Source: Strigops habroptila
Lineage: Eukaryota > Chordata > Aves > Psittaciformes > Psittacidae
DNA: 64,000 nucleotides
Direction of reading: 5' to 3'
NCBI RefSeq assembly: GCF_004027225.2
Contig: NC_044282.2
Location: 76,270,287-76,334,286 of the forward strand
Shown here one piece after another: positions 49,301 to 61,648 of this stretch (position 1 is its first letter; every line of letters starts with the position of its first letter). The position numbers and the translations under genes are program-made. The notes under the pieces were generated by a model. The model did no database searches and was not told the DNA's origin. It saw only the letters and a program-made list of their open reading frames with translations.

Positions 49301-52300
49301 GAGATGTGGTAGTGTCCTTCGCAATTAAATGCTGTGCCAAAGGAAATGACTTGGGGTTTTTATTCCTTTTCAGTAATGTGGAAAGTATGCCATGGGAGCA
49401 AGCAGGAAGAGGTTGTTTAGTGGAAGAGAGGAAGAAGAAACTATTTTGAAGGGGTGCAGAGACACAGCACTAGTAGCAAACATAATCTTCTTGGTAGTGT
49501 GCCATGTTCAGCAAAGCTTAAGGATTGGATTTTTTTAGGCATTTGGTGTCTGCCTAACTGTATGCTCTCATTGGAAAAAGTGATACAATGTCTGTTCATG
49601 TCAGTGAGAGCAGAGTCAGGCCAACTCTTGCATGCTTTTCAGATGGGATTTTCAGATGCTTTAATTTCTGCATTTGACTTCAACATAGATAAGAAGTGGC
49701 TGGACAGCTGTGAGAGAGCCAGCAGATCTATCAAAAATCTAACAGGACTTAAAATCTGTCCTGAGAGTGCCATGCTGAAACAAGCTCAAATTAATTCCTA
49801 TTTATCTTTAGTCTCTTAAAAGGCTGCCAGTGAGTAGGAAGGAAGGGGAAAAAATAAGCCTGTAGGGAAAGGGTTGGTTGAAGCAGGAGTGATGGCTAGC
49901 TGAAAGCAGATGTAGAAAGATCAATATAATTTAGCAACGATGTTCCCATTATAGATTGTCGGATAAATATATCAAACCATGCGTGGACTGGGTCATAGCC
50001 CCTGAAGATCTGAGTTTGTCCAGGTAGCAGTTCCTTAAGTAGTTGCTGCTATTTTATGGGTTAGCACTTAGTGAGGCTAAGGAGTCCTTGGAAAGATGGC
50101 TGTGATTTTAACAGCACTGTTAACCAGGATGAGGAGCATTGATTCTTCAGGACGCAAATACAGGTGTTGGAAATTATCAGCCAAGGAAACTGAAAACGGC
50201 TGTTACCTACCATAAATAAACAAGCCAACAATGTTGGGAGTTGAAGAGTAACTTTTGCATGATACGGTTTGATATCTAGGAGAACATCGCTCTCTAAGTC
50301 AAAGCTATGAACAGGAAGAGGAGAGAGTAGCAGTTGCCAGCTGTTTGTTTCAGGATGGAGGACTACTAGGAAAAGAGCAGCTATACTGTGTCTAAGTAAG
50401 GGTCTGTCAAGTCCATTATCCTCCTGGTCATGAGGAGGATATGAAGTTATGACCCTGCAGACTCTTCACTACACCTCCAGATGCTACACTTCTTTACAGC
50501 GTCACTTCTGCCTCCAGATTCGCAACTGCAGCACCCTTTCCCCTCACACTCACATGAGCTGAGGCTGCATTGGGCCCTGGGTAAGTTCTGGCTTGTATGC
50601 CCAGGAGCGGCTGCCTGTTCAAGCTGCTCTTGCAGGCATGCAAGGTAGGTCCCGGGGATAGGAATGCTGCATGGTGCCGGCCATGCTCTAGGGACTGGAT
50701 CTCCTGCCTGTCCACCTTGAAAAGGTGTCAGTAGGAAAGGGGTGAAATGCACTGACTTTGCGTCTTGCTTCAGGGGAAGCCTCTGCTTTGCAAAGTCTCT
50801 GGATCCTTTGACCAGATCTCAAGCCTCAGCTGTTCCTCTCACATCCACTGTTTTGCCATGCTCTCTGCGTTCTGGGGAGCTGCTGGCGCCCAGAGCTGGG
50901 ATGTCCTTTGGGCAGCCCTCTGGCAGAGCAGGCTTGAGTGGCACTTGCCTCTTATCCCTGTTGCAAGCCATAGGGCAGTGGCCCTGCCTGGATACCTACT
51001 GTCCCAGCCTCCAGCAGGTTTCTGCAGGGGGACGTCCAGAGCCACATCACTGTAGTGATCCTCAGTGATTGTTTGTGCTGTCCTCTCCCAACCCAAGGAA
51101 ATTAAGGTCTTAGATTAACATTGAGTGCAGTGAGAGACAAGGATTTTGTCTGAAAGATGGGAATACAGTGAAGTCTGTGACTTGTCTGCTTTTGTGTAAC
51201 TCCTGCTTAATACTCAGGCTGTCTGAGTGACTGTCCTGGTGCAGAGCTTGAACAAAATCGAGCAAGAGGCAAGGCAGTTGTACAGAGTGCTGTTGTACAA
51301 GCGCCCTGCTGAGGCTGCTTGCTGCCATACTGGTCTGAGAGGAGCAGCTATTGCTGCAGGAGGACACGGTGCCTTGTGCTACCTTACCAGCAAACAGGGC
51401 TTAAGGGTGATGGTGCCTGATGTGACAAATGTAGCGACTGAAAAAGTATAAAATGGTGTGTCAGCAGTTGGGACATAACCGACCCTTATCTCACTCATCA
51501 GAATATCTGCACATCATTTAATTCTGCTGGTTGCCTTTAGCTACCTTGTATCTTCTTTTCTTCTTTATGAGAAGAGTAATAATTTCCTTGGAGGAATTAG
51601 TGAGAGGTGTGTAACTGGCAGTGCATTTCCAATTTGCAAAATGCATTAAGAGACACACTGGGGGTAGTGAGCACCTGTGATCTTGTCATTGGTTTTGAAA
51701 GTTAGTGTTGCATATTCCTGCTCCCCTTTTAGTTTTTCAGAAGAATATTGTTTCCTGAGCAGGATTGCAGACAGTCAGTCATGGCCCTTCTGCCTACATG
51801 GAGAATGAGTGTCTGCTTGTAAGGTTGGGGTTTTTTTACCTCGTTTTAGGCAGAAACACTGTTTTTCCCTGACATCATACTGGTGGCAACCAGGCTTTCT
51901 TCAGGGGAGGAAGCTCACACAAACTCATTATGTTCAGGTAGCAGAAAGAAAAATAAAATCAGCGCTTTAAGAAAAAGGAGGTTGATCAGGGACTGTTTGT
52001 CATTTCCAAGCTTTTTCAAATGTTTAATTAAAACAGCAAAGCAGAGAAGTGTCTCTTTAAAGAGTGGCTTGTCATTTTTGCTGTATGCATTATTTGTTTT
52101 CTACAAGTAATGTGCCCTTGCATTATTGGAAGAAAAAGAAAAAGACTGTAAACCCTTTCTGCAGCCAGAAGAATGATGGAAGTTAGAATCCTTTTTGCAT
52201 AATCCCCTTGCTTTTTGCTTGTGGATACAGCTGTGCTAACACAATGCAACATTTGAGTTGAGAGGTCTGCAAAGTCCTGGCACCAATGACAGTTTTCAGA

Positions 52301-52487
52301 CTAAGGCTCTTATTTGATAGATTTTCAAAGTGATACTGTGCTCAGTTGTATCCTTGTCCCTGGAAGGAGGTTTCCAGTTAACTTCTCAGAGGAAATACTT
52401 TCAAAAGGAAAAGTTCAATTTTGCCAAGAATCAGATAAGGTCAGAGTAATTAGACAAACCAGAGCTTTGTAGGTTAGAAATGAACGC
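49301..52487. other. Non-coding stretch
   Basis: A plus-strand frame at 49454-49819 (121 codons) starts near a splice-like context but shows no known motif. The somewhat GC-richer 50450-51080 has overlapping frames on both strands. No repeat family was recognised. Confidence 0.45.
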
Positions 52488-52534
52488 AGTCCTCTCCATG
52501 GGGAGAGGACTCTCCTAGCAAATGTGCTAGGAGA
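52488..52534. repeat. Two adjacent perfect hairpins (10-bp arms, 4-nt loops)
   Basis: Hairpin 1: AGTCCTCTCC (52488-52497), loop ATGG, GGAGAGGACT (52502-52511). Hairpin 2: TCTCCTAGCA (52511-52520), loop AATG (52521-52524), TGCTAGGAGA (52525-52534). They share the T at 52511, so 47 bases are almost fully self-complementary as two back-to-back stems. The shared string TCTCC in both stems hints at a common origin. No known RNA family was recognised. Confidence 0.95.
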
Positions 52535-55524
52535 ACAGGGAAATGAAATGCACGAGGATGCTTCAATTTGCTGAAAATCTGAAGTTCTGTGTATATATCT
52601 CAGCATATTCTTAAGTGTAGGATTACATTTTGGAAGTATTTTTTTCCCATTAAAAAAAGGAAAAAAGTAAAATGTATTTATTCCTGTTTCTGGTTTCCAG
52701 TTTAACCCACTGGAAGGTGAGTTCACTGGCTTAATTGTAAATATAATTTTTAAAAATTACTATGTATTTATAAATTGCTATTATAATTTGATTGTAATGT
52801 GATGCTAATTCACCATAGGTTTTCAAGTACATATGAAGTAGGCTTTACTTAGCTTCCATGTATTTCCATTAAGAGACAGAAGGGATTGTATTTCAGCTCC
52901 TCTACTGGTACTGACAAAGTGGGTGGCCCAAGGACTACGTTGACGGGTATCAATCAACATTAGTCTTCTGACATCAGCTGACCTTTCCTAGTTTGTACTT
53001 AAGGTCTGATCTGATATTTTCTCCTGTTCTTCCTTGACTGCAGAACAGTAAAACCCTTTTTTGTTTGCCTGAAGTAGTTTCTGTAAGTGTCTGTGCTCAG
53101 TAGTTGCATGGCCTTTACAGATTGAGAACAGAAGAGGACAGCCAGTTCCTCCAGTGGGATAACTTATTCTTAAAATACAAAAAAGTGGGTTCCAACCATT
53201 CTGTTGGTCAGCCAGCAAAAGGAAGGCTGCAGATCTCTCTTCTTCCCTCAGTGATGGCATGAATGGAGTTTCTTCCTTGTATCCTCTTGTCAATATCTGT
53301 AAACGGAGACTCTTTTCCTCAGTCAGATCTTCTTAGGTTGGCCAAGAGATCAAAGATGATAGGAAATGAGGAACAGAAAGCTGATGCAGTTGTGTAGCCT
53401 CAATTCCTTAGGAAACCAAGCAGAGGTGGAGTAAGAAGGATGATGGGCAGGGACTTTTGAAGTTCACCATATCACTGTCGCCCTTGCTTTCCAGCTCAGG
53501 GGAGACACACAGACTGTCTCAACTTTGTTAGGACTTCTAGCTAAAGAAAATGGGATGGTTTGCCTTTTAAAAGCAAGATTGGAATGAGAAGATTAAAAGG
53601 AAGGATCCTGAGAAGTCCAGGAAGACTCTGATTGGCATTTCTATGGTAACTGTAAAAACATAAGATTGCAAGAGGGGGAGGAAAGTAGGAGCTGTTTTGA
53701 CAAGAAGTCAGAAGTCTTGGTTACATCCAAACACCGGAATGGTGCTCTGGCGTTCCCGTGTAAATGAAAACCAGGAGGAGAAGGGAATGGAAGAAAGAAG
53801 ATGAAAAGCACCAGGGTTTTTTTTGAAACATACAGCTTGCATGGGTGTCAGCATCCATGGAGTAGCACTGTATCACAGTGCAGACAAATCATTCCTTCTC
53901 CCTGCCCTGTCTTGTCCTTCACACACATGAGCTTTGTCCTGGATTAGAAAAGCTGCGGGAAGACAGTGCTGCTTGGAGGAGGGACTCGTGCTGCTGGGGT
54001 GGGGGGGCACCCAGCTATGGGAGTCTCGTACCTGCTGTCTCCTGTGAGCTGAGGGCTGTGGAGACTGCTCAGCAGGCAGAGCACTGACTGCTCGGCCACG
54101 GTGCCGGCCGCCTGCCACATAGCTTGCAAAGGTCACCTGAATTATACACTGGGTTGGCTCCTGCAGCTTGGTGATGTTTTCAGATGGGTTTCTGAGCAGT
54201 CACCCAGACAATGTCTAAGCAAATCTATCTTCACTCTCTGCCTCAGTCCTTAAAACACAGAGGAAGGAGAAAATCCTCATCTCTGGTATGTACAGAAGAT
54301 AACGGGCTTTACTCTCTTTCTCCACCCAGCTTTCCAATCAAAGAAAGGAGATTTTTCCCTTTTGACAACCTCGTACTGTCCAAAGTCAGCAAAGACAACT
54401 TCAGAGCAGTGGTTTTTCAGTCCTTTCTGGATCTGAATAAGCATTAGATGTGGACAGGTATGTAGAGAAGTGAAGCCTTTTTGACAGTAGGTTTGTTTCT
54501 CTGCAGCTGTTTCCATGCACTGAGTGGAGGGGAGGTACCCCTGAACTCTGGGGTGGAAGGCGGGTAGTGGCCTACCCTTAGTTTTAGTGTGGCACTTACC
54601 CCTTGTCACCTATTTTACCAGCAGGTCCTTTGTGTCTATTTGTGTATTGGGTGGCCTAAAAAAAAAAAGGCATGTGCATCAAAAAACCCCTCAACAAGAG
54701 TGTTTAGGTTACCCTGAGTCAGTTTGAAATTGCACTGTAACCACAAGGCGTGGATTGATTCACATGTAGAGAGCTGAGAAGAGCAAAGATTTGAGCTCAG
54801 CTGAGGCTCAGAGTTATGGTCATACAGATAGTAATATTACATAAATAGTAACAATAATAGCAGCTATGGAAAAGTTCAGAGCTTCAGAATCTCTTACAAG
54901 CAAAATAAGCAGTGGTCTTGTTTGAGGCTTTCTCCTACTTGGAGACATACTGCTCTTTGTAGGGCAAACTGTGTTTGTATGTTTGCATTCTTCTGTATGA
55001 GTGTGGAAGCTTATAAACTTGCATTTGAAATAAGATGAAGGTTAAAATCTTGGCATGTTCTTATTTTGGTAATAGGATTGCATGCAGACATCCTTGTGGT
55101 TAAATTAAAAAAAAACTACTAAAACCCCATTAGATTTCCTGTGAAGGGGTGGCTGTTTGCAAGTGGAATGATTAATGGCTGAGATCAGAGATGCACATAC
55201 ATCTGCATGATCTTGCTCATAAACTCCTAATGTGACTCAGTGAAAATCTCTGGGTTTTTCTTCCTGTTGAATTGAACTTGGTGTTGTCATTAAGAGGATA
55301 ACATCAACTTGGAAAATTCAATTTTTATTCTAACTCCTTTTTGGATTTCTTGGGCCTCCCCCTACCTCAAGTCTTTCAGGTGCAAATTCCCCTTTTCAAA
55401 ATTCATTGAAAGAAAACATTTTAATTTTATAATTAAAAAGCTCTTGTTATATGGCAACCTCTAGATTGTTTAGAATATCCAATATCAAATACCAAAAGTC
55501 TTTAAAGTGTCTGATTTGTCTATT
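52535..55524. other. Non-coding stretch
   Basis: No gene was recognised. 53930-54120 is locally GC-rich with overlapping frames on both strands and a G9 run near 54000. The remainder is AT-moderate sequence. Confidence 0.45.
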
Positions 55525-56230
55525 GGGCAGAGAAGAGATTCAGAGCAGCTCTGCAGAGAAGGACTTGGGGGTGATGGTTGATGAGAAACTGAACAGGAGC
55601 CAGCTTCATTGTGCGCTTGAGCCCAGAAACCACCCATGTCCTGGGCTGCATCAAAAGGAGCGTGACCAGCAGGTCAAAGGAGGTGATCCTGTCCCTCCGC
55701 TCTGCTCTCGTGAGACCCCACTTGCAGCACTGTGTGCAGTTCTGGTGTCCCCAACGTAAGAAGGACATGGAGCTGTTGGAGCAAGTCCAGAGGAGGGCCA
55801 CGAGGATGATCAGGGGCTGCAGTACCTGCCATATGAAGACAGGCTGAGAACATTGGGGCTCTTCAGCCTGGAGAAGAGAAGCTGCGTGGAGATCTCGGAG
55901 CAGCTTTCAGTATCTAAAGGGGGCCTGTAAGGATGCTGGGGAGGGACTCTTCATTAGGGACTGTAGTGATAGGACAAGGGGTGATGGGTTCAAACTGAAA
56001 CAGGGGAAGTTGAGGTTAGATATAAGGAAGAAGTTCTTTACTGTGAGGGTGGCGAGGCACTGGAACAGGTTGCCCAGGGAAGTTGTGAATGCTCCATCCC
56101 TGGCAATGTTCAAGGTCAAGTTGGATGGAGTCTTGGGTGACATGGTTTAGCGTGTGGTGTTCCTGCCTATGGCAGGGGGGTTGGAACTAGATGATCTTAA
56201 GGTCCTTTCCAACCCTAACTATTCTATGAT
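55525..56230 (+). repeat. CR1 LINE 3' part (0.7 kb), 3' end present
   Basis: Begins at GGGCAGAGAAGAGATTCAG, runs through the C-terminal coding region (ATCAAAAGGAGCGTGACCAG; GAGGATGATCAGGGG) and ends with the tail GATCTTAAGGTCCTTTCC and one ATTCTATG-type octamer. Several indels break the coding frame into segments at 55451-55759, 55611-55847 and after about 55850. It is the same subfamily as the copies at 36.1, 37.9 and 44.6 kb. Confidence 0.96.
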
Positions 56231-57490
56231 GTTCCCCGAGTGAAACAATTGTTCTGTACCCTTGTGCATGTGACAAATGAGGACACAGACCTAAGGAGGA
56301 AACCCACCTGGGAATTTACCTACTTCACTGGACTTCGATCTCTTATTGGTGTAATCAAGTTATTTAGTCAGACTTTAAGCAATATGGATCAGAATGCTTT
56401 AGAGCCTCATCAGGAAGGCATTGCTTTAAATAAGCTGATTTACAAAAGAAAGTTTGATTATTTCCGCCCCCATCTCTCCCCACCCCCAGCACTGGTTTTG
56501 GTCTTCTCTTGGTCATCCTCTAGTGTTTGGCTTTCACAAGAATGCAGAATTCGGGATTTTTCTTTCAACCTATAAAGTCTGCAGACTCCACCTGGAAAAT
56601 GGGCTGGCTCCTGAGCTTCCTGCCTGGCTGCTCTTTAACCAGAATCCAAGTGGATAAATGTAACCTTTTCTAGGACTTTCGTTGTGGGACCTGTGAAAAC
56701 AGGGTGAACAATTTAAAGATTCCTGCTACATGTTAAAACCAAAAGAAAATATTTCTTTTCTCCTGCTTCTGCCTCTCACTGTTTTCCAGTTCTTGTACTT
56801 GCTAGGTCTTTTCATTTAACCTTTTTTTCTTTTAAGCTTCTCTTTCCTCCTTGGTCCTATTTACCCTTGTTGATGCCTTCTTATCAGGCATTGGAGGGAA
56901 GCAGAAGCATGTGTGTATGTGTGTGCCAGGAGGGGAATGTGTCAAATGTGCTTTTTTAACTGTCAGCATTCTCTGTCCCAGCTGCTTTGTTTTGCTCAAA
57001 CTCCATCTGCAGCCAGCCCATTAAACACATTTTTCGCTGCTGCTCCCTGCCATTTATAGTTTAATTTCTGTCTGTATCAAATCAAAAGGTATGCCTCTAA
57101 CTCTATAATGTTTTGCACCTGCAGTATTTGCCATTTAGGTAACTGAAACTTTCAACTTAACTACCTGCTATGTAGTCAGTGAAGGTGTGAGTGAGGAGAA
57201 GAGTTAGGCTATTTAAATGCATTTATAAGATCATTGTTAAAAATCCTAGAAGGATGTTTTAGCCATAGAATTTGGCTCCTGTTTAGTTCAGAAGTTTGTT
57301 CCCAAATTACTCATGTGAATTAGTTGTGACTTTAGAGGATCTCTGCTATCAGCTGAACATCACCCCCCCAATATTTCTCCTTATGAGTTCTAGTTATGTG
57401 TTAGTAGATTCATCTGGGTGTTAAACTGTTTGTTCAGTTTTACCTGATAATGGAGAATGCAGCTTCTCCCTAACTGGAACTTCAAACGTC
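56231..57490. other. Non-coding stretch
   Basis: No gene was recognised. Frames of 111 codons or fewer begin inside or just after the CR1 end. CT-rich and TG-rich patches occur near 56820 and 56910. Confidence 0.45.
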
Positions 57491-57622
57491 ATTTTTGGGG
57501 GGCTGTTTTCGTTGGTTGGTTTTGTGGTTTGATTTTGTTTCAGTGTTCTGTTTGTGTGGGTTTGTTGGGGTTTGGTTGGTTTTTGGTTTTTGTGGGTTTT
57601 TTTGTGGTTTTTTTTTTTTTTT
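57491..57622. repeat. T/G-rich low-complexity tract ending in T15
   Basis: About 130 bases composed almost entirely of T and G (GGTTTTT, TTGGTT and GTGGGTTT variants), ending in T15 at 57608-57622. A C13 run lies just beyond at 57693-57705. The small open frame over it is an artefact of composition. Confidence 0.9.
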
Positions 57623-58104
57623 AATAATATTTTATTTTACATTCATGGTAATGTGCCTTCTCCCTTGTCGGGGACTTTTATATTCCACACCGCCCCCCCC
57701 CCCCCAGTCAGCCCTGTAACACTGTAGTGTTTGAGAGCAGATTGTAGTGACATCTAACATTTTGTTGTGTTTGTACTTCAGGCTGAGGTCAAGCAAACAA
57801 ACAAAGCAATCATTATGTTTTAGCATTCTTTTTTAATGAGCACATAAAAATCTACTCACAGCTACAGGATCAGCTGTGGAGAGAAGGAAGAAACATGAAA
57901 CTTCGAGTAGCACTATCTTTTTGAAGCAATTTATGGAAAAATATTAGACTAAAGGGATATGTAAGGACTCTAGTAGGAAATAAATGGCACTGTGGTGTTG
58001 TCGGAAAGGGTTTTGGCAGAAGACTTGCTGTGACTGTTTCTGTGGCTTAGAGAGGAATTTCCTACAGACTGGACTAACCATTAAAGAAATGTCTCTACTT
58101 TTAG
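57623..58104. other. Non-coding stretch with a C13 run
   Basis: C13 at 57693-57705 lies in otherwise AT-rich sequence. The last bases (TGTCTCTACTTTTAG, ending 58104) form a good splice acceptor for the exon-like segment that follows. Confidence 0.45.
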
Positions 58105-58302
58105 GAGTTCAAGACACGTGGTGGAGTCTTCCCGGGGAAGATGTCATCTTTAACAATGAAAGCCCATTGTCTGGACAAAAGAGGAAGTTTCTTTAAGGTA
58201 AATGGGATATTTATGCAGAGCGTAAAGCACATGGGTTTACGTGAAATGAGTGCTGCAGAATGTGCCATACAGTCTGTGATACATAGCAAGCCTTTTCTGT
58301 AA
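58105..58302 (+). CDS. Candidate coding exon (93 nt if spliced), product unknown
   Basis: A good acceptor (TCTCTACTTTTAG) precedes 31 open codons ending exactly at TTTAAG/GTAAAT (donor GT at 58198). The other two frames close before the donor. If unspliced, the same frame stays open for a further 34 codons to TAA at 58300-58302. An ATG at 58141 (AAGATGT context) could be a start codon with the earlier part as 5' UTR. The peptide is basic (MSSLTMKAHCLDKRGSFFK after that ATG) and not recognised. The GTAAAT donor is usable but not strong. It would be in the right orientation for a transcript starting at the CpG island 30 kb upstream. A cryptic exon is the main alternative. Confidence 0.2.
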   Translation, partial: EFKTRGGVFPGKMSSLTMKAHCLDKRGSFFKVNGIFMQSVKHMGLREMSAAECAIQSVIHSKPFL

Positions 58303-61063
58303 AATGGGAAGCACTTAATTGAGCATCTCTTTTTACAGGTGATATTTATGGCTAGATTACTACCCTGTTACTTCATGTGTATATTGTTTTTCTGTAAACT
58401 GAATAGAATATTTGGTGTAAAACAGCTTGTGGCTTTCTTTGCTGCTACTGCTGAGAACATAAGCTTTATTATGCATAGGCATTAGAGCTTTCATAAACTG
58501 GATTTGCGTAACTTAAAGTTGCAGCACAGGTTTAGGATTTCCACTATTGGAATTGAGAACTGCTTTCATCTCCTTGCCTATTTTAAGAAAAACTGGTGGG
58601 GCTCCTTGTTTGTGTGTAATCTGAACATGCACAAAATACTGTCTTCGTATTCTCAATTCATATTTCAGTCCATTTTGGGTTTTGGTGGTTTTGCTTTGTC
58701 TGTAGGTTTTAGTTACTTGGCTTTTTTAAAGTCTAACTGTATCTTGTTTGAAATCAACAAGAAGCTGGTGCTTAACTCTAGTCATACTCTCAAAAATCCA
58801 GCAAGGCACATGTCTGTGTCTTTGGGTGTCTACATACTTTAAAGGGCTCTCATGATTCTTCCCTTAAGATGTCAACCTAGCTTCCTGAATGATACAGGCA
58901 TTGAAAGATGGCGTGGATGTGCTTATAGAGAAAAAACAGAAATAATTCCATGTAGTGTTTCTGTGTTCTGGGGCGGTTTTGAGATGTCATGTAGCTTAAT
59001 GCAGCATATTCCAGTGAGAAATACATTTCAGGTGTGAGCCTTTCTGTTTCCCCCCAGTTCCATTCCGTCATGGAGTACAGTTGATGCATGGCAATATACT
59101 CAAGGGGCTGGTAAGGCAGGATGCAACATACGCTTTCTTGGGAAAACATATGCCCCTGGGAAACACCCAGGGAATACAGGCAGAGGCCTCTCCAGACTTG
59201 AGGTGGTGCTCAGAGATGTAGGGAGGTAAAGCCCCCAGTTGAAGCATGTTCAGGTACTTCCTGTAACTCTTTAGAAATACATTTTTCCCTGGTCATGAAC
59301 ATTCAATTTTAGTCCTGCTAATCTCATCACAGCTGGAAGGTGGAACCTTGAGAACCTCATCAGAAAGTACGTACTTCAGACTGACTGCCTGCAGTCGTTG
59401 GGTTTTGTGTGTCTTCTGTGATCATTCTCACTTCAACATAGTTATAAATCACTTCAGTCTCTGGGAACTTCTGTTAAGGACTGAACTTCATGACTTAATT
59501 TTGCTTTTTTCCAGTATTTCCTGCAGAGTTAACTTCTATGATTTGCCCCAGATTTGCTCAGCAGTAGTAGCTTAGCTCAGGCATGAACGCTGCAAAGTAA
59601 ACATGGGTCATTGTGTTCTCTGTTCTGCCTCCTTCTCTGTGTGAGGCTTGTTAAGGCTTTGGGGGATCAGTCAGAGGGCTTTCGGGACTGCAGTGAGCTT
59701 ACTGGTTTCTAGGGGAATGTGGGAACATGTTTTGGTCTTTTTATACGACAGAGGAAAACTTTATGCAGTAATACTTGGGAACTATCATGTTTCAGGTTGG
59801 CAAAAAGCAGAGGTGCAGTAGAAGTTACCAGTATGGTTTTCAAGATGACCATTAACTGTGTTTTATTTCTATGCAGTAGAGGAGTTCGGGAGGCAGTGCT
59901 GAAGTTAATTGTGGAGAAGACTGTAGTTAATATTTTCTTCCAGGAAAAAATGCTTAGTTGAAGTAAAGTGTGGTTAATAAAGCCTTCATATGCACTGTGT
60001 GAGTACAGCTGTGAATACCATATGCTTCTAGAGAGCAGGACGGGGAGAACAATGTCCAGGCAGTGCCACTGTATTGAAAGTATGCTGACCTATCAAACTG
60101 TGGTGTCCTACCACTGGCCAGGAAGATATGTGTATTTTTCTGATGCAAGAAAGAGAGTAAACTGTCACATAGACCGGCTTGGAATTGAGGCTAAATACAC
60201 AGTGTTGAACTTTTCTGTTCTGCGCTAGAATTTTGCTGTTTATATAGTGCCAGGGTCACAGGGCCGTCTTGTTAGGCAAGGCTTTGCTCTAAGGAGCAAT
60301 CGAAATTTGTAGGTGCTTCTGAGCACTGAATTAACTTGTCTTGATTACTTTTCTTAGAATATTCATCACCTGCTGTAGCTTCTTCCAGTGAAAGATGCTC
60401 ATAATTGCTGCCATCTCAGCTTATATTAAGACAAAGCATACTGTTTTCTTTTTCTAGTACTGCCACAAATGTGATTGACCAGCCAAAGCCCTATGTAGTG
60501 GCAAGCAGCTGCTACTTTACTGACTGTTCCTAGCTCCTGCCTCCTGTGCTGCTCCCAGTGCACTGCATGCTCCTCACTGGTCCTGTGCAGCACATTTCAG
60601 CTGTTGCTGTTTCTATTCCCTCTGTTCCTCCTGGGACAGAAATGCTGTTCTTTTGCTGCTTGAATCTGACCCTAATGCTCTGGGGAGGGTGTGGAAAGGG
60701 GTGGGAGGTGGAGGGGGTGTGTGTTCCAGAGAGGAGAAATACACTCAAAGGGGAACCAAGCATGTGGTGGCTGGTGCCTTTAGCCCATGGAGAGTTATAA
60801 CAACTGCTGGTGCTGTGTGCAGGACCAGTTTCTGTGTCAGCAGCTTCATAGTACTGTTGTAGTGACACACAAACACATTGAAGGGTTTGCTTCATGTGTT
60901 GCACGTTTTCTTTGTCTTAAGGCAGTCTTACCAGGGCAATCTTTAGGGAACAAATGATCCACAGTGTGTTCTCCTCTTTGGTTTGCCTAGAGCTTCATGC
61001 GGTGAGCAATAAACAGAGTGTTCTGATGACAGGAACTGTTGCTCAGTTTTGTTATCTCTCATA
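58303..61063. other. Non-coding stretch
   Basis: No gene was recognised. Frames of up to 124 codons (60530-60904 minus, in GC-richer sequence) have no motif. AATAAA at about 61009-61014 (in GAGCAATAAACAG) has no associated exon. Confidence 0.45.
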
Positions 61064-61068
61064 AGCAC
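61064..61068. repeat. Left target-site duplication of the solo LTR
   Basis: AGCAC directly before the TG of the LTR. The identical AGCAC is found directly after the terminal CA (61644-61648). Confidence 0.88.
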
Positions 61069-61643
61069 TGTCGTGGTTTGAGCCCAGCCGGTAACTCAGA
61101 ACCACACAGCCGCTCGCTCACTCCCCCCCCACCCCTTTTCTTCCTCCCCCCGCTCCCGGAGGGATGGGGAGGAGAATGGGAAGAATGTAACTCCCACGGG
61201 TTGAGATAAGAGCAGTCCCGCAACTAAGGTATAACACAAAACCACTACTGCTACCACCAATGATAATAACGATTAGTGAAATAACAAGAGGAGAGGATAC
61301 AATTGCTCACCACCCGCCGACCGATACCCAGCCCGACCCGAGCAGTGATCTGGGCCTTCCGGGTAACTCCCCCCGGTTTATATACTGGGCATGACGTGCT
61401 GTGGTATGGAATACCCCTTTGGCTAGTTTGGGTCAGGTGTCCTGTCTCTGCTTCCTCCCGGCTTCCCCTCCTCCCTGGCAAAGCATGAGACTGAGAAAGT
61501 CCTTGGTTGGAATAAACATTACTTAGCAACAACTAAAAACATCGGTGTTATCAGCGTTGTTCCCAGGCTGAAAGTTAAAAAACACAGCACTGCACCAGCT
61601 ACTAAGCAGGAGAAAAATGACTGCTATAGCTGAACCCAGGACA
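61069..61643 (+). mobile_element. Solo LTR of an avian endogenous retrovirus (ERVL-like)
   Basis: 575 bp starting TGTCGTGG and ending CCAGGACA (the TG...CA ends of an LTR), flanked on both sides by the same five bases AGCAC. In plus orientation it has a TATA-like TTTATATA at 61377-61384 and AATAAA at 61511-61516, in the order expected for U3, R and U5. The 5' part has the C-rich segment and CAATTGCTCACCACCCGCCG string that I recall from a common bird LTR family. A 5-bp duplication fits class III (ERVL) elements, while class II usually gives 6; the class is inferred. There are no internal viral genes: recombination between two LTRs has removed them. Confidence 0.9.
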
Positions 61644-61648
61644 AGCAC
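61644..61648. repeat. Right target-site duplication of the solo LTR
   Basis: AGCAC directly after the terminal CA of the LTR, identical to 61064-61068. Both copies are intact, so the insertion has not been rearranged with another LTR elsewhere. Confidence 0.88.
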
